This document shows positions 45,785 to 56,559 of a DNA stretch of 64,000 bases, piece by piece. Numbering within the stretch: position 1 is the stretch's first letter; the number at the start of each line of letters is the position of its first letter. A model generated the notes under the pieces. The model saw only the letters and a program-made list of their open reading frames with translations, made no database searches and had not been told where the DNA came from. Origin of the DNA: Meandrina meandrites (lineage: Eukaryota > Cnidaria > Anthozoa > Scleractinia > Meandrinidae); the NCBI GenBank assembly GCA_963693305.1, contig OY855904.1, forward strand, positions 19,709,496-19,773,495. The letters are read 5' to 3'. A program made the position numbers and the translations under genes.

Positions 45785-48700
45785 TATAATATTATAAGAA
45801 TTCATCAGTACGACCATCAGAACTGTTTCTGGTTATTTGCTAAGCACAGTATTTTGTACAGTAGCTAGCCGTAATTCTCCTAGTTCTTCATCTGTGATTT
45901 TTTAAAGGTTAGTTATGATAACGAATTAGATAATATATTTTTAATCAGATGCATGAACTCAAACAGCAATTTCGTGTTCGTCACTCGCGAACGACAAATA
46001 TCCTCGTTATAAGCTATAAGTGGCGAAAATGCGTAAGTTTTATATGATAATAGAACGCTAAATGACCGTTATTTATGTTATATATCAAATGCAGTTTACA
46101 GTGGTATACTAATTTCGCTATCAACACTATTTGAAAACCGTGTCTATAAAGTGCACGACCGAGTCTCTTTAGTTCATTCGCACATTTTTGAGGAGTTCAT
46201 TTAATGAAGAAATTTGGCCAGTTGCAATGCAGTTTGTGTGATGAGGGTGGAGAAACTTTTGTCACTGAAATTCTTGAGTTAATATAAATGATAAAAAGTG
46301 TATATTTAATGAAAATGTGAATATTTTTGCCAGTTAACCCAATTATATATCAGACCGTGAAAACACATCATTTTATGAAACTGAGAAGACGCTTCGAATA
46401 TCCTTAATCATTAACAGCAGCTTAATCCGGTCTGATATGCAAGTTACAATGTCGCATACGATAATATGATGGTTCTGGTTATTTAGCAAGGTAACTTGTA
46501 AAATGATCTCGGGTTTTATAAATTAAGTTTCCATTCGCTTGGAAGTTGCATAAGATATGTTCACGAATTAGCTTAGGTTTATTCAGATCTCTGTTCTCAA
46601 AAAACTAAATTTCGTGTTCGTTTTAACAAACGAACGGCAATGTTATAAACTAGCTTTCAATCAAGTTAGTCAAGGCTTCTCTTGTAAAAGAAAAAGCGTA
46701 CCAAAAATTAAGCCAAAAGGCGAGCGCCAGGAAAAAGACTAAAACGGTTTGAAAAATTAGTAAAACCCAAAGTGCCATTCTGTTTATCAGTCAGTGCTGA
46801 TTTCTTTCGATTTAATGTTGAAATGACTTTATAATATTTTATAACCTTCGGTTTAATTGTAATTTTATATTACTGGTCTTTTCAAAACTGTGCCTTCAGT
46901 ATGTAAGTCAGCCGACTTAAAGAACTAAGTGTTGAGTTGACAGTCAGTCTTCGCTATAGATTCTTTTTTTGGATGTCGTCTAATTTATTACTGGATACTT
47001 TTTTATAATATTGCAAGCATTGTAGCTTAGCAGCTTGGGTCATTTGTCTATTGCGCGAGTTAAAATTTTGGGCCATTTGTTTGTCTGGTTTTGGATTTTG
47101 CAGAAAGATCAGAGATCATTTGTGGCTTGAATTTCGGTGGTTTGTTGGTTACGAAAAAACAATTTTATAGCTAATATTTTTAGCTATTTTTCTTCTGCCA
47201 AGTTACGAAATTTTGTCGTTTGTTTGTTCTCAGTTTGTTAGGTGGATAAAGGGACGCCGTTATTTTAACAATTGACATTTGGCTAGTAAGTTTAGTTAGT
47301 TTGGATCGGGGGAGTTGTGGCACACTATGATCGAATTTAAATTTGAGTCGGTCGCCTGCTGCCTTTTTAGTTTTCCGAATTGTCTGTTATTCCCATCCAT
47401 ATTCTTGATGTACATTAGTCTAACGATTTATTTTTAGCTGATCTGTTTCTCTTTGTAAGTTTATAATTTTTCTACGAAACATTCTTTTAGCAAATAACAG
47501 TAGCTTTGTTTTAATGTAAATTTCGACAAGTTTTTTCCTTTTATTCAGCCTCTTTGAAAAGTGCCAACATTAGGCTGCTTATTTCTAATTCATTCAGATG
47601 TACAAACTCGAATCGAATTGAATTTCGCGTTCGTCATACCTGGGTGAATTTACAATAATTAAACACAGGACGTAACGAAAAGTGTCTTCGGTATAAGCGA
47701 AAATGATTTGGCGAGAATTCAGTTATTTTTTGGTATAATATAAAAATCAATTAAATCAATACATCAATGTACTAGGTACAAAAGGGTTTTTAAGTCGTAA
47801 AATCGAGGGGTTTCTTAGTCGAAGTAACAGTTTATTATGCTATAGCTGAGATCAGTTGGGTGATAAATGATCTATAATCAGTTCTTGGTTAAATTCATTG
47901 CAATTTTTTTTGTTTCAAAGAATAAAGGAAATTTTATCAACACAACCTCTATGCGCGGCAGAGCTAAGTTTTGCTTCGGAATACTTCTTTATAAAAAGGT
48001 CTGTCGAGGGTAGAATTTGTTCAGACTTTTATATTTATAAAAGTTTTTTTTTTCACATTTAAATGTTGTTGACCATAAAATGCTGATGTCACTTTTGCAC
48101 GATCGAACGTTTCAAATTATACAATTGAATACGATCCTGATAGGGCCAGAGCTAAAAGGTACGTGGCTTTTCTTTGTGGTCGGGTTGCAATACCAATTTT
48201 AAGTTCAGTTTCTTTCGCGAATATAAACCGTTGACAAGGTTTGTCAAGTTTTATGTGCAAAATATCTTATTCTCATTATTATAGAGTTTTGCTTTTTCGA
48301 AATTATTGTTTAGATTGCTATATTCGTTATGAAATTATAAGAATTCATCAGTACGATCATCAGAACTGTTTCTGGTTATTTGGTAAGCACAGTATAAGCC
48401 ATATTTTGTGCAGTAGCTAGCCGTAATTCTTCCAATTCTTCATTTGCAGTTTTTTTAGGGTGAGTTATGATAACGAATTAGATAATATATTTTTATTCAG
48501 ATGCATGAACTCAAACTTCCATTTCGTGTTCTCACTCGCGAGCGACAGATATCCTCGTTATAAGCTACAACTGGCAAAAATGCGTCAGTTTTATATGATA
48601 ATAAAACGCTAAATGATCGTTATTTATGTTAGGCTCGCAAAATTTTTAAATTACGGTTGTCATTTTATCAAATGCAGTTTACGATCGTTTACTAATTCCG

Positions 48701-49970
48701 CTACCAACACTAATTGAAAACCGATCGATCGAGTCTCTTTAGTTCATGCGCACATTTTCGAGGAGTTCATTTAATGAAGAAATTCGGGCAGTTGCAACGC
48801 AGTTTGGCTGATGAGGTTGGGAAACTTAGTCACTTAAAATTCTTGCCAGTTAATATAAATGATAAAAAGTGAATATTATTATGTTTGAATATTTTTGTCA
48901 GTTAACCCAATTATATATCAGACGAAATTGAAAACACATCAGTTTATGGAACTGAGAAGATGCTTTGAGAATCGTTGATCGTTACCAGCAGCTCAATCTG
49001 GCCTGATATGCCAGTTACAATGTCGTATACATATGATGGTTCTGGTTATTTAGCAAGGTAACTTGTAAAATATTAGTTAATGATCTCGAGTTTTATAAAT
49101 TAAGTTTCCATTCGCTTTGGAAGTTGCATAAGCTATGTTCACGAATTATAGCTTAGGTTTATTCAGATGTCTGACCTAAAAAAACAACTTAATTTCGTGT
49201 TCGTTGTAACAAACGAACGGAAATGTTATAAACTGCATTTGTTGGTTACGAAAAAACAATTTTATAGCGAATATTTTTAGCTATTTATCTTCTGCCAAGT
49301 TACGACATTTGGTGGTTTGCTTGTTTTCAGTTTGGAGGGTGGGAAAAAAGACGCCGTAATTTTTAATCTTTTACAGTTGAATTTGGCTAGTAAGCTTTGT
49401 TAGTTTGGATCGGTGGAGTTGAGGCACGATCGACTAAAAATTTTAGTCGGTCGCCTGCTGCAGTTTTAGTTTTCGGAATTGTCAGTTGTCCGCGGTTATT
49501 CCCATCCATATCCTTGATATAAATCAGTCTAACGATTCATTTTTAGCTTATCTGTTTCTATTTGTAAGTTTTTTTATTTTTGTAGGAAACATTTTTTTTA
49601 GGAAGCCGACAGTAGCTTTGTTTTAAAGTAAATTTCGACAAGTTTTATCTTTTTTTTCTGCAGCTTTGAAAAGTGCCAACATTAGGCTACTTATTTTAAA
49701 TTTATTCAGATGTAAAAACTCGAATCGAATTGAATTTCGCGTTCGTCATACCTGGGTGAATTTACAGCAATTAAACACGACTACATACAGAACGTAACGA
49801 AAAGGGTCTTCGTTATAAGCGGAAATGGCGAGAATCTATTTTTGTGGTATAATATAAAAAAAAAATTATGTGCAAATTATTTTTTTCTCGTTATCATAAA
49901 ATGTTACTTTTTTTAAATTATTGTTCAGCTTGTTATATTTGTTCAGCTTGTAAATTAAATGCAATAGTTC
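45785..49970. repeat. Tandem duplication of about 2.5 kb built of iterated modules
   Basis: About 45785-48325 and 48328-49970 are tandem copies (both begin ATTATAAGAATTCATCAGTACGA). The second lacks about 490 bp corresponding to roughly 46650-47140. Within them a module TTCAGATG...AACTC...AATTTCG(T/C)GTTCGT occurs at least six times, near 45955, 46590, 47600, 48500, 49165 and 49710. The block ends about 0.5 kb before the DNA polymerase gene. No gene recognised. Confidence 0.7.
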
Positions 49971-50054
49971 GTCTTAAACTGTGCAAAACCGTATTCTTAC
50001 ACTTAGAGAAGAAGCATTTCGGTTTTGCTAAACAAGATTTTTTGTATCTGCTCT

Positions 50055-50483
50055 ATGGACGTTTACTACTTTATTAATTTCTCAAGGATGTGTAATCTCT
50101 TCGAAATCGCCAAACAGCGTGCAGCAACAATGAATTCAAGACCTGTATTCTTTTATTTCAACGGGCCAGCGAAATGTTCGTATTGTGAAAAATATTCTTG
50201 GGTTGTATACTTTTTAATCGCTAACTTGCCGGAAGGCTTCCAAAGTCTGCGTACGCACGCTGTGCCGAAATGTGAAAATATACCTCTTAAAAGTAGTTTT
50301 CCCATTTTTAATATTTACAAAAATTTTGTATTGCAGATAGTAGTAGGGAGTGGAGAGAGCTGGCGCATTTCATTGAATTTTCACTTTCGTGCTAGCACAT
50401 TCTCCCATAAATTCCTCGATAGACCATACTCGCATCCTCCCATGATAAAACACTCGATGAATTCTGTATATTTTGAAAAGTGA
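50055..50483 (+). CDS. Hypothetical protein upstream of polB
   Basis: A 142-codon frame from the first ATG (MDVYYFINFSRMCNLFEIAK), ending 37 bp before the polymerase ATG. It has a CSYCEKYSW Cys pair and no recognised domain. Its composition is closer to the AT-rich left flank than to the viral genes, so it may be an accidental frame or a decayed element gene. Confidence 0.25.
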   Translation: MDVYYFINFSRMCNLFEIAKQRAATMNSRPVFFYFNGPAKCSYCEKYSWVVYFLIANLPEGFQSLRTHAVPKCENIPLKSSFPIFNIYKNFVLQIVVGSGESWRISLNFHFRASTFSHKFLDRPYSHPPMIKHSMNSVYFEK

Positions 50484-50520
50484 AGAAACGCGTTAAAGAT
50501 ATGATTTGTAAGTATTAATC

Positions 50521-53500
50521 ATGGAAGGCAAATCAGTCAAAGAGTTAAAGGCTATTGCTAAAGAGCGAAGCGTCAAAGGGTATTATAAAATGCGTAAAGC
50601 AGAGTTGATTGAGGTGTTGAGTACGGTAAATGATCAGGTTAATTTGACTCAACCAGTGGTTGATCAACCCATACCAGAGGTTAATATCCCAATTCCCAGA
50701 CCATCAAGAATATCACAAATAAAGAATCTTGCATCTAATGTGGCAGCACCCGTAAAGAGTGTAATAAACAGGTTTACAGGGTGGTTATTAGCCTATATCC
50801 CTGAACCTATCAAAAATGCAGTGAATGAAAGAGTCGAGAACCTAAAGGAGAGAGTAAACAGTATATTCGGGAGACAGGAAGAAGTAGGTCAACCAAATGA
50901 AGATCGCCTAACAACCGAAGAGGATCACCTTATACCCAAAGAGCATAAGACAGCCCTGAAGGGTTATTTTAAAACATTCAGAGTAGACGGAGTAGACGGT
51001 ATGGATGAGAAGACGTTTATCGACAGCGTTAAACCAAGGGTTATAGATCTAATCGAGAGTAAGGGATCTATCAAAGTCAAGTTTATTCTCACCGTAAGGT
51101 TTACCAAAGAGAATCCCGCCACCGGTAACATCGATACTAATATATGGTACTTTCCATCAAACGTAGAGATTGTGACGGAGGCAACCGATCTCTCTGACCT
51201 TTATGATCAGATGACAAATAAAATCTTTGAATTGATTCAGAATTTTCAAAATAGAGGCTCCGGTTGGCAATTCGACAGAGTCGAGCACCTTGACATCAAC
51301 ATTAACCCTTACAATCCTCTCTCGGCCTCCTCTTACATTAAATTACCAGATAAGCTAGCCTCTAAAAAAGCGATCATCAACGTCAAGAATGAGAAAGATC
51401 ATGAGTGTTTTAAATGGGCGGTAACCTCCGCAGTGTTTCCTGCAGAGAGAGATGGTGAGAGACTGAGTAAACAGATGAGAGAAGATTCAGAGAAGTTTGA
51501 CTGGACAGGTATCGAATTTCCCGTCTCACTTAAACAGATAGATAGGTTTGAAAAGCAGAACCCTTACTCAATCAACGTCTTCGGTTATGAAGATCATGAA
51601 GTGTACCCTCTGAGAATAAGCAAGAGAGTAAATCAGGTGATAAACCTTCTAATAATAGCTAATGAAGAGACCAACCACTACTGTTGGATAAAGGACATGT
51701 CAAAACTGCTATCCAAACAGATCAGTAATCATAATGGTAAGCGTCATTTCTGCTACAGATGTCTAAACTCGTTTCCATCAGAGAAATCACTGGAGAAGCA
51801 TATCGAATACTGCCAAAATAACGAGGCTGTCAAGATTGAGATGCCTACGGGGAGTATCAAATTTAAGAATTTTTATAAAAAACAGAGAGTTCCCTTCGTG
51901 GTTTATGCAGATTTCGAATCCTTCACAGAGAAGATAGACACATGTCAACCGGATGACGATAAAAGCTTCACCAATCAGTACCAAAAGCACAGACCATCAG
52001 GTTTTTGCTATTTAATCAAATGCTTTGATGATAACATACTCTCTCCCAAGCTTGTAAAGTACACAGCCGAATCTCCTAACGATAACGTCTCTCAGTTGTT
52101 TGTAGAGAGTTTAGAGTCAGATACCAAAGACATATACAACAGGTTTAAAATACCGAAGGAGATGGTGACGACACCAGAGGATAAAATTAACTTTAGAAGA
52201 GCAACTATCTGCCACATCTGTGAGGGTGAAATATCTGTAGAAGATAAGGATGATAAAAACTATAAAAAGGTCCGTGACCACTGTCACCTTACGGGAAAGT
52301 ATAGAGGTGCAGCACATAGCATATGTAATTTAAAATACAGACTACCTAAGTTCTTTCCCGTAATCTTTCACAATCTCTCCGGTTACGATAGTCATCTCTT
52401 CATCAAGAACCTCGGTAAATCAGAGGGAAAGATAGACTGCATACCCAATAACGAGGAGAAGTATATCTCATTCACAAAGCAGATATTGGTAGACACATTT
52501 ATGAATGAGAAGGGAGAAGAGAAAGAGGTCAAGCGTGACATAAGATTCATAGACAGCTTCAAGTTTATGGCGGCAAGTCTTGACAGTTTGGTTAAGAATC
52601 TTCCGAAAGAGTCTTTTAATAACATTTTGAAATTCTATGAAGGTGATCAGTTAAACTTACTGTTAAGGAAGGGTGTCTTTCCCTATGAATGGTTTGATAA
52701 CTTTGACAGACTGTCGGAAACCAACCTTCCTCCCAAAGAGGCCTTTCACTCCAGGTTGAATGACAGTGATATCTCAATCGAGGATTACCAGCATGCACAG
52801 AAGGTGTGGGAAACCTTTGAGATGAAGACCATGAGAGATTACCATAACCTCTATCTCAAGTCTGATGTTCTCCTTCTCTCTGACGTATTTGAAAACTTCA
52901 GGGATGTATGTATGGAAAATTACTATCTCGACCCTGCATTCTATTACACAGCGCCCGGTCTGGCTTGGGATGCATGTTTAAAAATCACGAAGGTCGAACT
53001 GGAGTTCTTAGAAGACTACGACATGTTAATGATGGTAGAGAAAGGAATTCGAGGGGGAGTCTCAATGATCTCAACAAGATACGGTAAAGCCAACAACCCT
53101 TACATGAATAATTACGATCCCGACCTGCCGACAAAGTACATCTCTTATCTTGACGCAAACAATCTCTATGGCTGGGCAATGAGTAAACCTCTGCCGACTC
53201 ACGGTTTTGAATGGATGAAAAAAGAGGATTTAAAGTCTTGGAAGAGTATGCCATGCATACTTGAGGTCGACCTCACCTATCCACAAAAACTTCATGACCT
53301 TCATAACGACTATCCGTTGGCACCGGAGAGACTCATCGTGAATGAGGTAGAGAAGCTTATACCAAATCTCAACAACAAGACAAAGTACGAAATTCATCAT
53401 GAAACCTTAAAACTCTATCTCTCTCTCGGTTTAAAACTCACCAAGATTCACAGAGGCATCACATTCGAAGAGTCAGCATGGCTAAAACCCTATATCGATC

Positions 53501-54351
53501 TGAATACCGATCTCAGGGCGAAGGCATCCAACGATTTTGAAAAGGACTTCTTCAAGTTGATGAATAACTCCGTATTCGGAAAGACTATGGAGAACATCAG
53601 AAACAGAGTTGACATAAGATTGGTCACTCGAGTATCACAGGCGAAGAAGCTGACATCGAAACCGAACTATCAACATCACACAATCTTCTCTAAAAATCTC
53701 GCGGCCGTTCATATGAAGAAGACAAGCCTGTACTTCAACAAACCCGTCTACCTCGGCATGTCTATCCTCGATCTGAGTAAGACCTTGATGTATGATTTTC
53801 ACTATAATTACATTAAACCCAAGTGGAGAGCAAAGCTCCTCTTTACAGACACAGACAGCTTGGCCTATGAGATAGAGACGGAAGATTTTTACAGAGACAT
53901 CTCCTCCGATGTGAAAGCAAAGTTTGACACGAGTAATTACCCGAAGAATCACCCAAGCGGCATTCTCACAGGTGTTAATAAGAAGGTCATAGGCATGTTC
54001 AAAGACGAGGCTGCAGGTAAACAGATCGCAGAGTTCGTTGGCTTGAGAGCCAAACTCTACTCATACAGAGTAGAGGAGGGATATGAGGAGAAGAAGTGCA
54101 AGGGAGTGAAGAAGGCGGTCATAAAGAGGACCATCACATTTGACGATTACAAAAACTGTCTGTTTAATAATAAACCCGCCATGAGAAAGATGAATGTGAT
54201 CAGAAGTCATTTTCACACCATCTTCACCGAGACAGTAAACAAGGTGGCAATCTCTCCTTTCGATGATAAGAGATTAATACAGAGAGACAACATTCATACC
54301 TTAGCTTACGGTCATAAGGGAGGCAGCTCAGTGTCCGATGGTACGACCTGA
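50521..54351 (+). CDS. polB: Family B (protein-primed type) DNA polymerase
   Basis: 1276 residues; replicates the element from its termini. The N terminus (about 1-38) is SAP-like. A C2H2-like finger CYRCLNSF...H...C starts at C411. The 3'-5' exonuclease has ExoI YADFES (D464, E466) and ExoII HNLSGYD (N618, D623). Between them sits an endonuclease-VII-like zinc module (C564, C567, then RDHCHLTGKY around 585-594 and C602). Polymerase motifs are A DANNLYGW (D878), B KLMNNSVFGK (K1012-G1020) and C FTDTDS (D1110, D1112). All catalytic residues are present and no stop interrupts it. This zinc-module-bearing polB is the kind found in Polinton/adintovirus-like elements. Its last 40 bp overlap the 3' end of the antisense integrase gene. 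Confidence 0.93.
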   Translation: MEGKSVKELKAIAKERSVKGYYKMRKAELIEVLSTVNDQVNLTQPVVDQPIPEVNIPIPRPSRISQIKNLASNVAAPVKSVINRFTGWLLAYIPEPIKNAVNERVENLKERVNSIFGRQEEVGQPNEDRLTTEEDHLIPKEHKTALKGYFKTFRVDGVDGMDEKTFIDSVKPRVIDLIESKGSIKVKFILTVRFTKENPATGNIDTNIWYFPSNVEIVTEATDLSDLYDQMTNKIFELIQNFQNRGSGWQFDRVEHLDININPYNPLSASSYIKLPDKLASKKAIINVKNEKDHECFKWAVTSAVFPAERDGERLSKQMREDSEKFDWTGIEFPVSLKQIDRFEKQNPYSINVFGYEDHEVYPLRISKRVNQVINLLIIANEETNHYCWIKDMSKLLSKQISNHNGKRHFCYRCLNSFPSEKSLEKHIEYCQNNEAVKIEMPTGSIKFKNFYKKQRVPFVVYADFESFTEKIDTCQPDDDKSFTNQYQKHRPSGFCYLIKCFDDNILSPKLVKYTAESPNDNVSQLFVESLESDTKDIYNRFKIPKEMVTTPEDKINFRRATICHICEGEISVEDKDDKNYKKVRDHCHLTGKYRGAAHSICNLKYRLPKFFPVIFHNLSGYDSHLFIKNLGKSEGKIDCIPNNEEKYISFTKQILVDTFMNEKGEEKEVKRDIRFIDSFKFMAASLDSLVKNLPKESFNNILKFYEGDQLNLLLRKGVFPYEWFDNFDRLSETNLPPKEAFHSRLNDSDISIEDYQHAQKVWETFEMKTMRDYHNLYLKSDVLLLSDVFENFRDVCMENYYLDPAFYYTAPGLAWDACLKITKVELEFLEDYDMLMMVEKGIRGGVSMISTRYGKANNPYMNNYDPDLPTKYISYLDANNLYGWAMSKPLPTHGFEWMKKEDLKSWKSMPCILEVDLTYPQKLHDLHNDYPLAPERLIVNEVEKLIPNLNNKTKYEIHHETLKLYLSLGLKLTKIHRGITFEESAWLKPYIDLNTDLRAKASNDFEKDFFKLMNNSVFGKTMENIRNRVDIRLVTRVSQAKKLTSKPNYQHHTIFSKNLAAVHMKKTSLYFNKPVYLGMSILDLSKTLMYDFHYNYIKPKWRAKLLFTDTDSLAYEIETEDFYRDISSDVKAKFDTSNYPKNHPSGILTGVNKKVIGMFKDEAAGKQIAEFVGLRAKLYSYRVEEGYEEKKCKGVKKAVIKRTITFDDYKNCLFNNKPAMRKMNVIRSHFHTIFTETVNKVAISPFDDKRLIQRDNIHTLAYGHKGGSSVSDGTT

Positions 54352-55286
54352 AGCTCCTCCCTGACAAACGATCTCTTCGGTCCGTCGAGAAGATAATATA
54401 ACACAGGCTGATCGGAAGAGACCACCACACGAGTTATATTATAAATCTCAATACTCCAGATAGGATCTGTCGCTCTTCTTCTCTCTCCTCCCTCATCCTC
54501 ACCGGGAGAGAGAAGATACCTTACCTGAACCCCCGAGGGTAATCTCTTCTCCTTTACACCGACAGGTCTTTTGTAATTAACTTCTCTCATCTCAACCTCT
54601 TTTAGACCTACAGCCTCATAAGGCTCTTTACCTGTGATCCTGATCACCTCAGAGTTCAACGCTTTCATCACGGAGGGCAACCTCTTCACCCAGACTCTTG
54701 ATCTGACATCACTAACAATCTCCTGCGCATACTGATGACTAAATAATCTCTCTCCCAAAGTCCTGTTCGCTCTCTCAACAAATGCCTGAGCTCGATGGTT
54801 ACCCGCTTCGCTTCGTTGAATCTTTACATTATGTCTATCCATCAGTTTCGTCACATGGCCCATAAACTCTTTACCGGGGTCGACCATAATTCTATTTGGC
54901 CAACCGAGTCTTCTCTTATAAATTCTCTCAAAGGCCTTTGCCACCTCTTGACTCTCTTTCGATGTTAACGCCTCCGCATCTTTATATCTCGATGCCACAT
55001 CGATAACAACCAAAGCGTAACGAAAGGTCTTTCTACCCACCCTGTCATGAGGAAGAAATAACAGATCGGCCTGATGAATCTCATTCGGTCTCTCCACATT
55101 CCAATGAGGCCTCGGGATCACCTTCGGCGGAGGTAAATATATCTGCCATAATGCCTGTCTCTCCAACCAATCTCTCGCCTCAGCCTCACCGACCTTTGCC
55201 GCTTTTGCAAGTTTAGATACGGCGGAGTACCCTTTCCAATAACCTTCGGTGCTGTAGTAAATCTTTTTTAAAATATCTTTACTCAT
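54312..55286 (-). CDS. Retroviral-type (rve) DD35E integrase
   Basis: 324 residues, the only gene on the minus strand in this element. An N-terminal helical region (about 1-50) precedes the catalytic core with D74 (HQADLLFLPH), D136 (MVDPGKEF) and E171 (AFVERANRTLGE), Glu being 35 residues after the second Asp. It inserts the linear element into host DNA. A C-terminal region of about 100 residues, including YLLDGPKRSFVREELQVV, may be an SH3- or chromo-like DNA-binding domain. Its start codon is 27 bp from the start codon of the divergent candidate capsid gene, so both promoters share a minimal spacer. Confidence 0.9.
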   Translation of the reverse strand: MSKDILKKIYYSTEGYWKGYSAVSKLAKAAKVGEAEARDWLERQALWQIYLPPPKVIPRPHWNVERPNEIHQADLLFLPHDRVGRKTFRYALVVIDVASRYKDAEALTSKESQEVAKAFERIYKRRLGWPNRIMVDPGKEFMGHVTKLMDRHNVKIQRSEAGNHRAQAFVERANRTLGERLFSHQYAQEIVSDVRSRVWVKRLPSVMKALNSEVIRITGKEPYEAVGLKEVEMREVNYKRPVGVKEKRLPSGVQVRYLLSPGEDEGGERRRATDPIWSIEIYNITRVVVSSDQPVLYYLLDGPKRSFVREELQVVPSDTELPPL

Positions 55287-55300
55287 TTAAAAATAATCTT
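55286..55300 (+). promoter_or_regulatory. Element promoter motif before candidate capsid gene
   Basis: TTTAAAAATAATCTT, ending 13 bp before the ATG at 55314, inside the 27-bp spacer shared with the divergent integrase gene. Matches the TTTAAA-N-A...TCTT pattern seen before most genes of the element. Confidence 0.55.
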
Positions 55301-55313
55301 TCTCTCTTTTAAA

Positions 55314-56555
55314 ATGTCGCATGCTATATCGGAAAAGATAAATCCTAACAGAGTACCGAGAGAACCGTTCGGTCTAAAAGCGGAGTCCTCTCTTAACAGG
55401 ATCACACTTAATCCCTCATCAGCAAATCCTGAAGAGACCCTCTATATAAATATTCCCAAACTGACAGATAATGTGGTGATCGTACCGGGATCAGTCTCTC
55501 TTCTTTTTGATTTGAAAGTAGGGGGTCATGCCAACAACACCCTCGTGAATAATGTCGGAAGAAACCTTGTTGAACAGCTCAAGGTCTCATTCGGAGGTGA
55601 GAAACTACAGGAGACAGTGAGATACGATCTATTTCAAACCTATCATGATCTCTTTCTTGATGATCGAGAGGACAGATTAAAACAGGGAATCTCATCAGAG
55701 AATATGAGAAAACTTCGAACAAACGCGGGAGATAAAGTCACCTCTGACGCGAAGGAGGTCGCCCTCGCCGCCATTCCCAACACCAAGTACAGAGTTCCTC
55801 TCGACCATCCAGTACTGAGTGATCACGGAGCTCTCTATCCGAAGGCTCTTCCTCAACCGCTGATCTTTGAGATAACTCTTCCGAAGGTTGATGAGATCGT
55901 AAATCATGATAAGAAAGAGAAGGAGAAGACACCGCCGACCTATAAACTCACAAACATTGAGTTGGAGTATCACTGCATAGCAAGTGATTCCCTGTCTCGT
56001 GATGCCCTCACCACCTATCAGATCGGCAAAGGATTCTTCTACGAGAACGTCTTACTTCACAAGACCTTTCCCATCTCAAAACCGAACGACAGTGTCATTA
56101 ACGAGCACGTCAATCTTCCGAGAAGGTCAATGACGGGAGTACTCTGTCTGTTCGAAGAGTATTATAAAGAGGGAGAACGAGACTCTGAGAAGTTTGTCAA
56201 CCCTGATATTAAATCGGTCAACATCAACATCGATGGAATGCCCAACCGACTCTACTCGAAGGGAATGGTACCGACCGACTTTTGGGAGGCCATCAAGAGA
56301 CGAATGGGCGGAGCGGGCAAAGTAAAAGAAGAAGATTTCTATGCGGACAAGTTCGGTCTGTGGATCGACCTGAGAACCTTCCCTGACAACACAATTCACG
56401 GTGGAGGTCTGCACGTCAATAATACAAAAGACGGAGTCAAGTTGGAGATTAAGAGGAAGACCGGAGGATCAGGAAACATCACCTGTCATATGTTTGTGGT
56501 CGCTGATGCGTTGATGGAGATCATGAACACAGAGTTAAAATCGATCATGTATTAA
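55314..56555 (+). CDS. Candidate capsid protein
   Basis: 413 residues, beta-rich in appearance, without transmembrane segments or a signal peptide. It begins MSHAISEKINPNRVPREPFG and ends NTELKSIMY. Segments such as ETLYINIPKLTDNVVIVPG, NLVEQLKVSFGG and KLTNIELEYHCIA look like beta strands of a jelly-roll protein. Placement directly before the packaging ATPase (4-bp gap) is the usual neighbourhood of capsid genes in polinton-like elements. I did not recognise the standard Polinton hexon in it, so whether it is the major or the minor capsid protein is open. The call rests on context and fold impression, not on a diagnostic motif. Confidence 0.6.
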   Translation: MSHAISEKINPNRVPREPFGLKAESSLNRITLNPSSANPEETLYINIPKLTDNVVIVPGSVSLLFDLKVGGHANNTLVNNVGRNLVEQLKVSFGGEKLQETVRYDLFQTYHDLFLDDREDRLKQGISSENMRKLRTNAGDKVTSDAKEVALAAIPNTKYRVPLDHPVLSDHGALYPKALPQPLIFEITLPKVDEIVNHDKKEKEKTPPTYKLTNIELEYHCIASDSLSRDALTTYQIGKGFFYENVLLHKTFPISKPNDSVINEHVNLPRRSMTGVLCLFEEYYKEGERDSEKFVNPDIKSVNINIDGMPNRLYSKGMVPTDFWEAIKRRMGGAGKVKEEDFYADKFGLWIDLRTFPDNTIHGGGLHVNNTKDGVKLEIKRKTGGSGNITCHMFVVADALMEIMNTELKSIMY

Positions 56556-56559
56556 ATAG

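Noticed and set aside
49868..50077. 69-codon forward frame left of polB
   Set aside because: AT-rich, within the tail of the iterated repeat block, with no promoter motif or domain.
55695..56414. Several minus-strand frames within the capsid-candidate gene
   Set aside because: Shadows of a strongly coding, purine-rich forward gene; no domain and no promoter motif on that strand.
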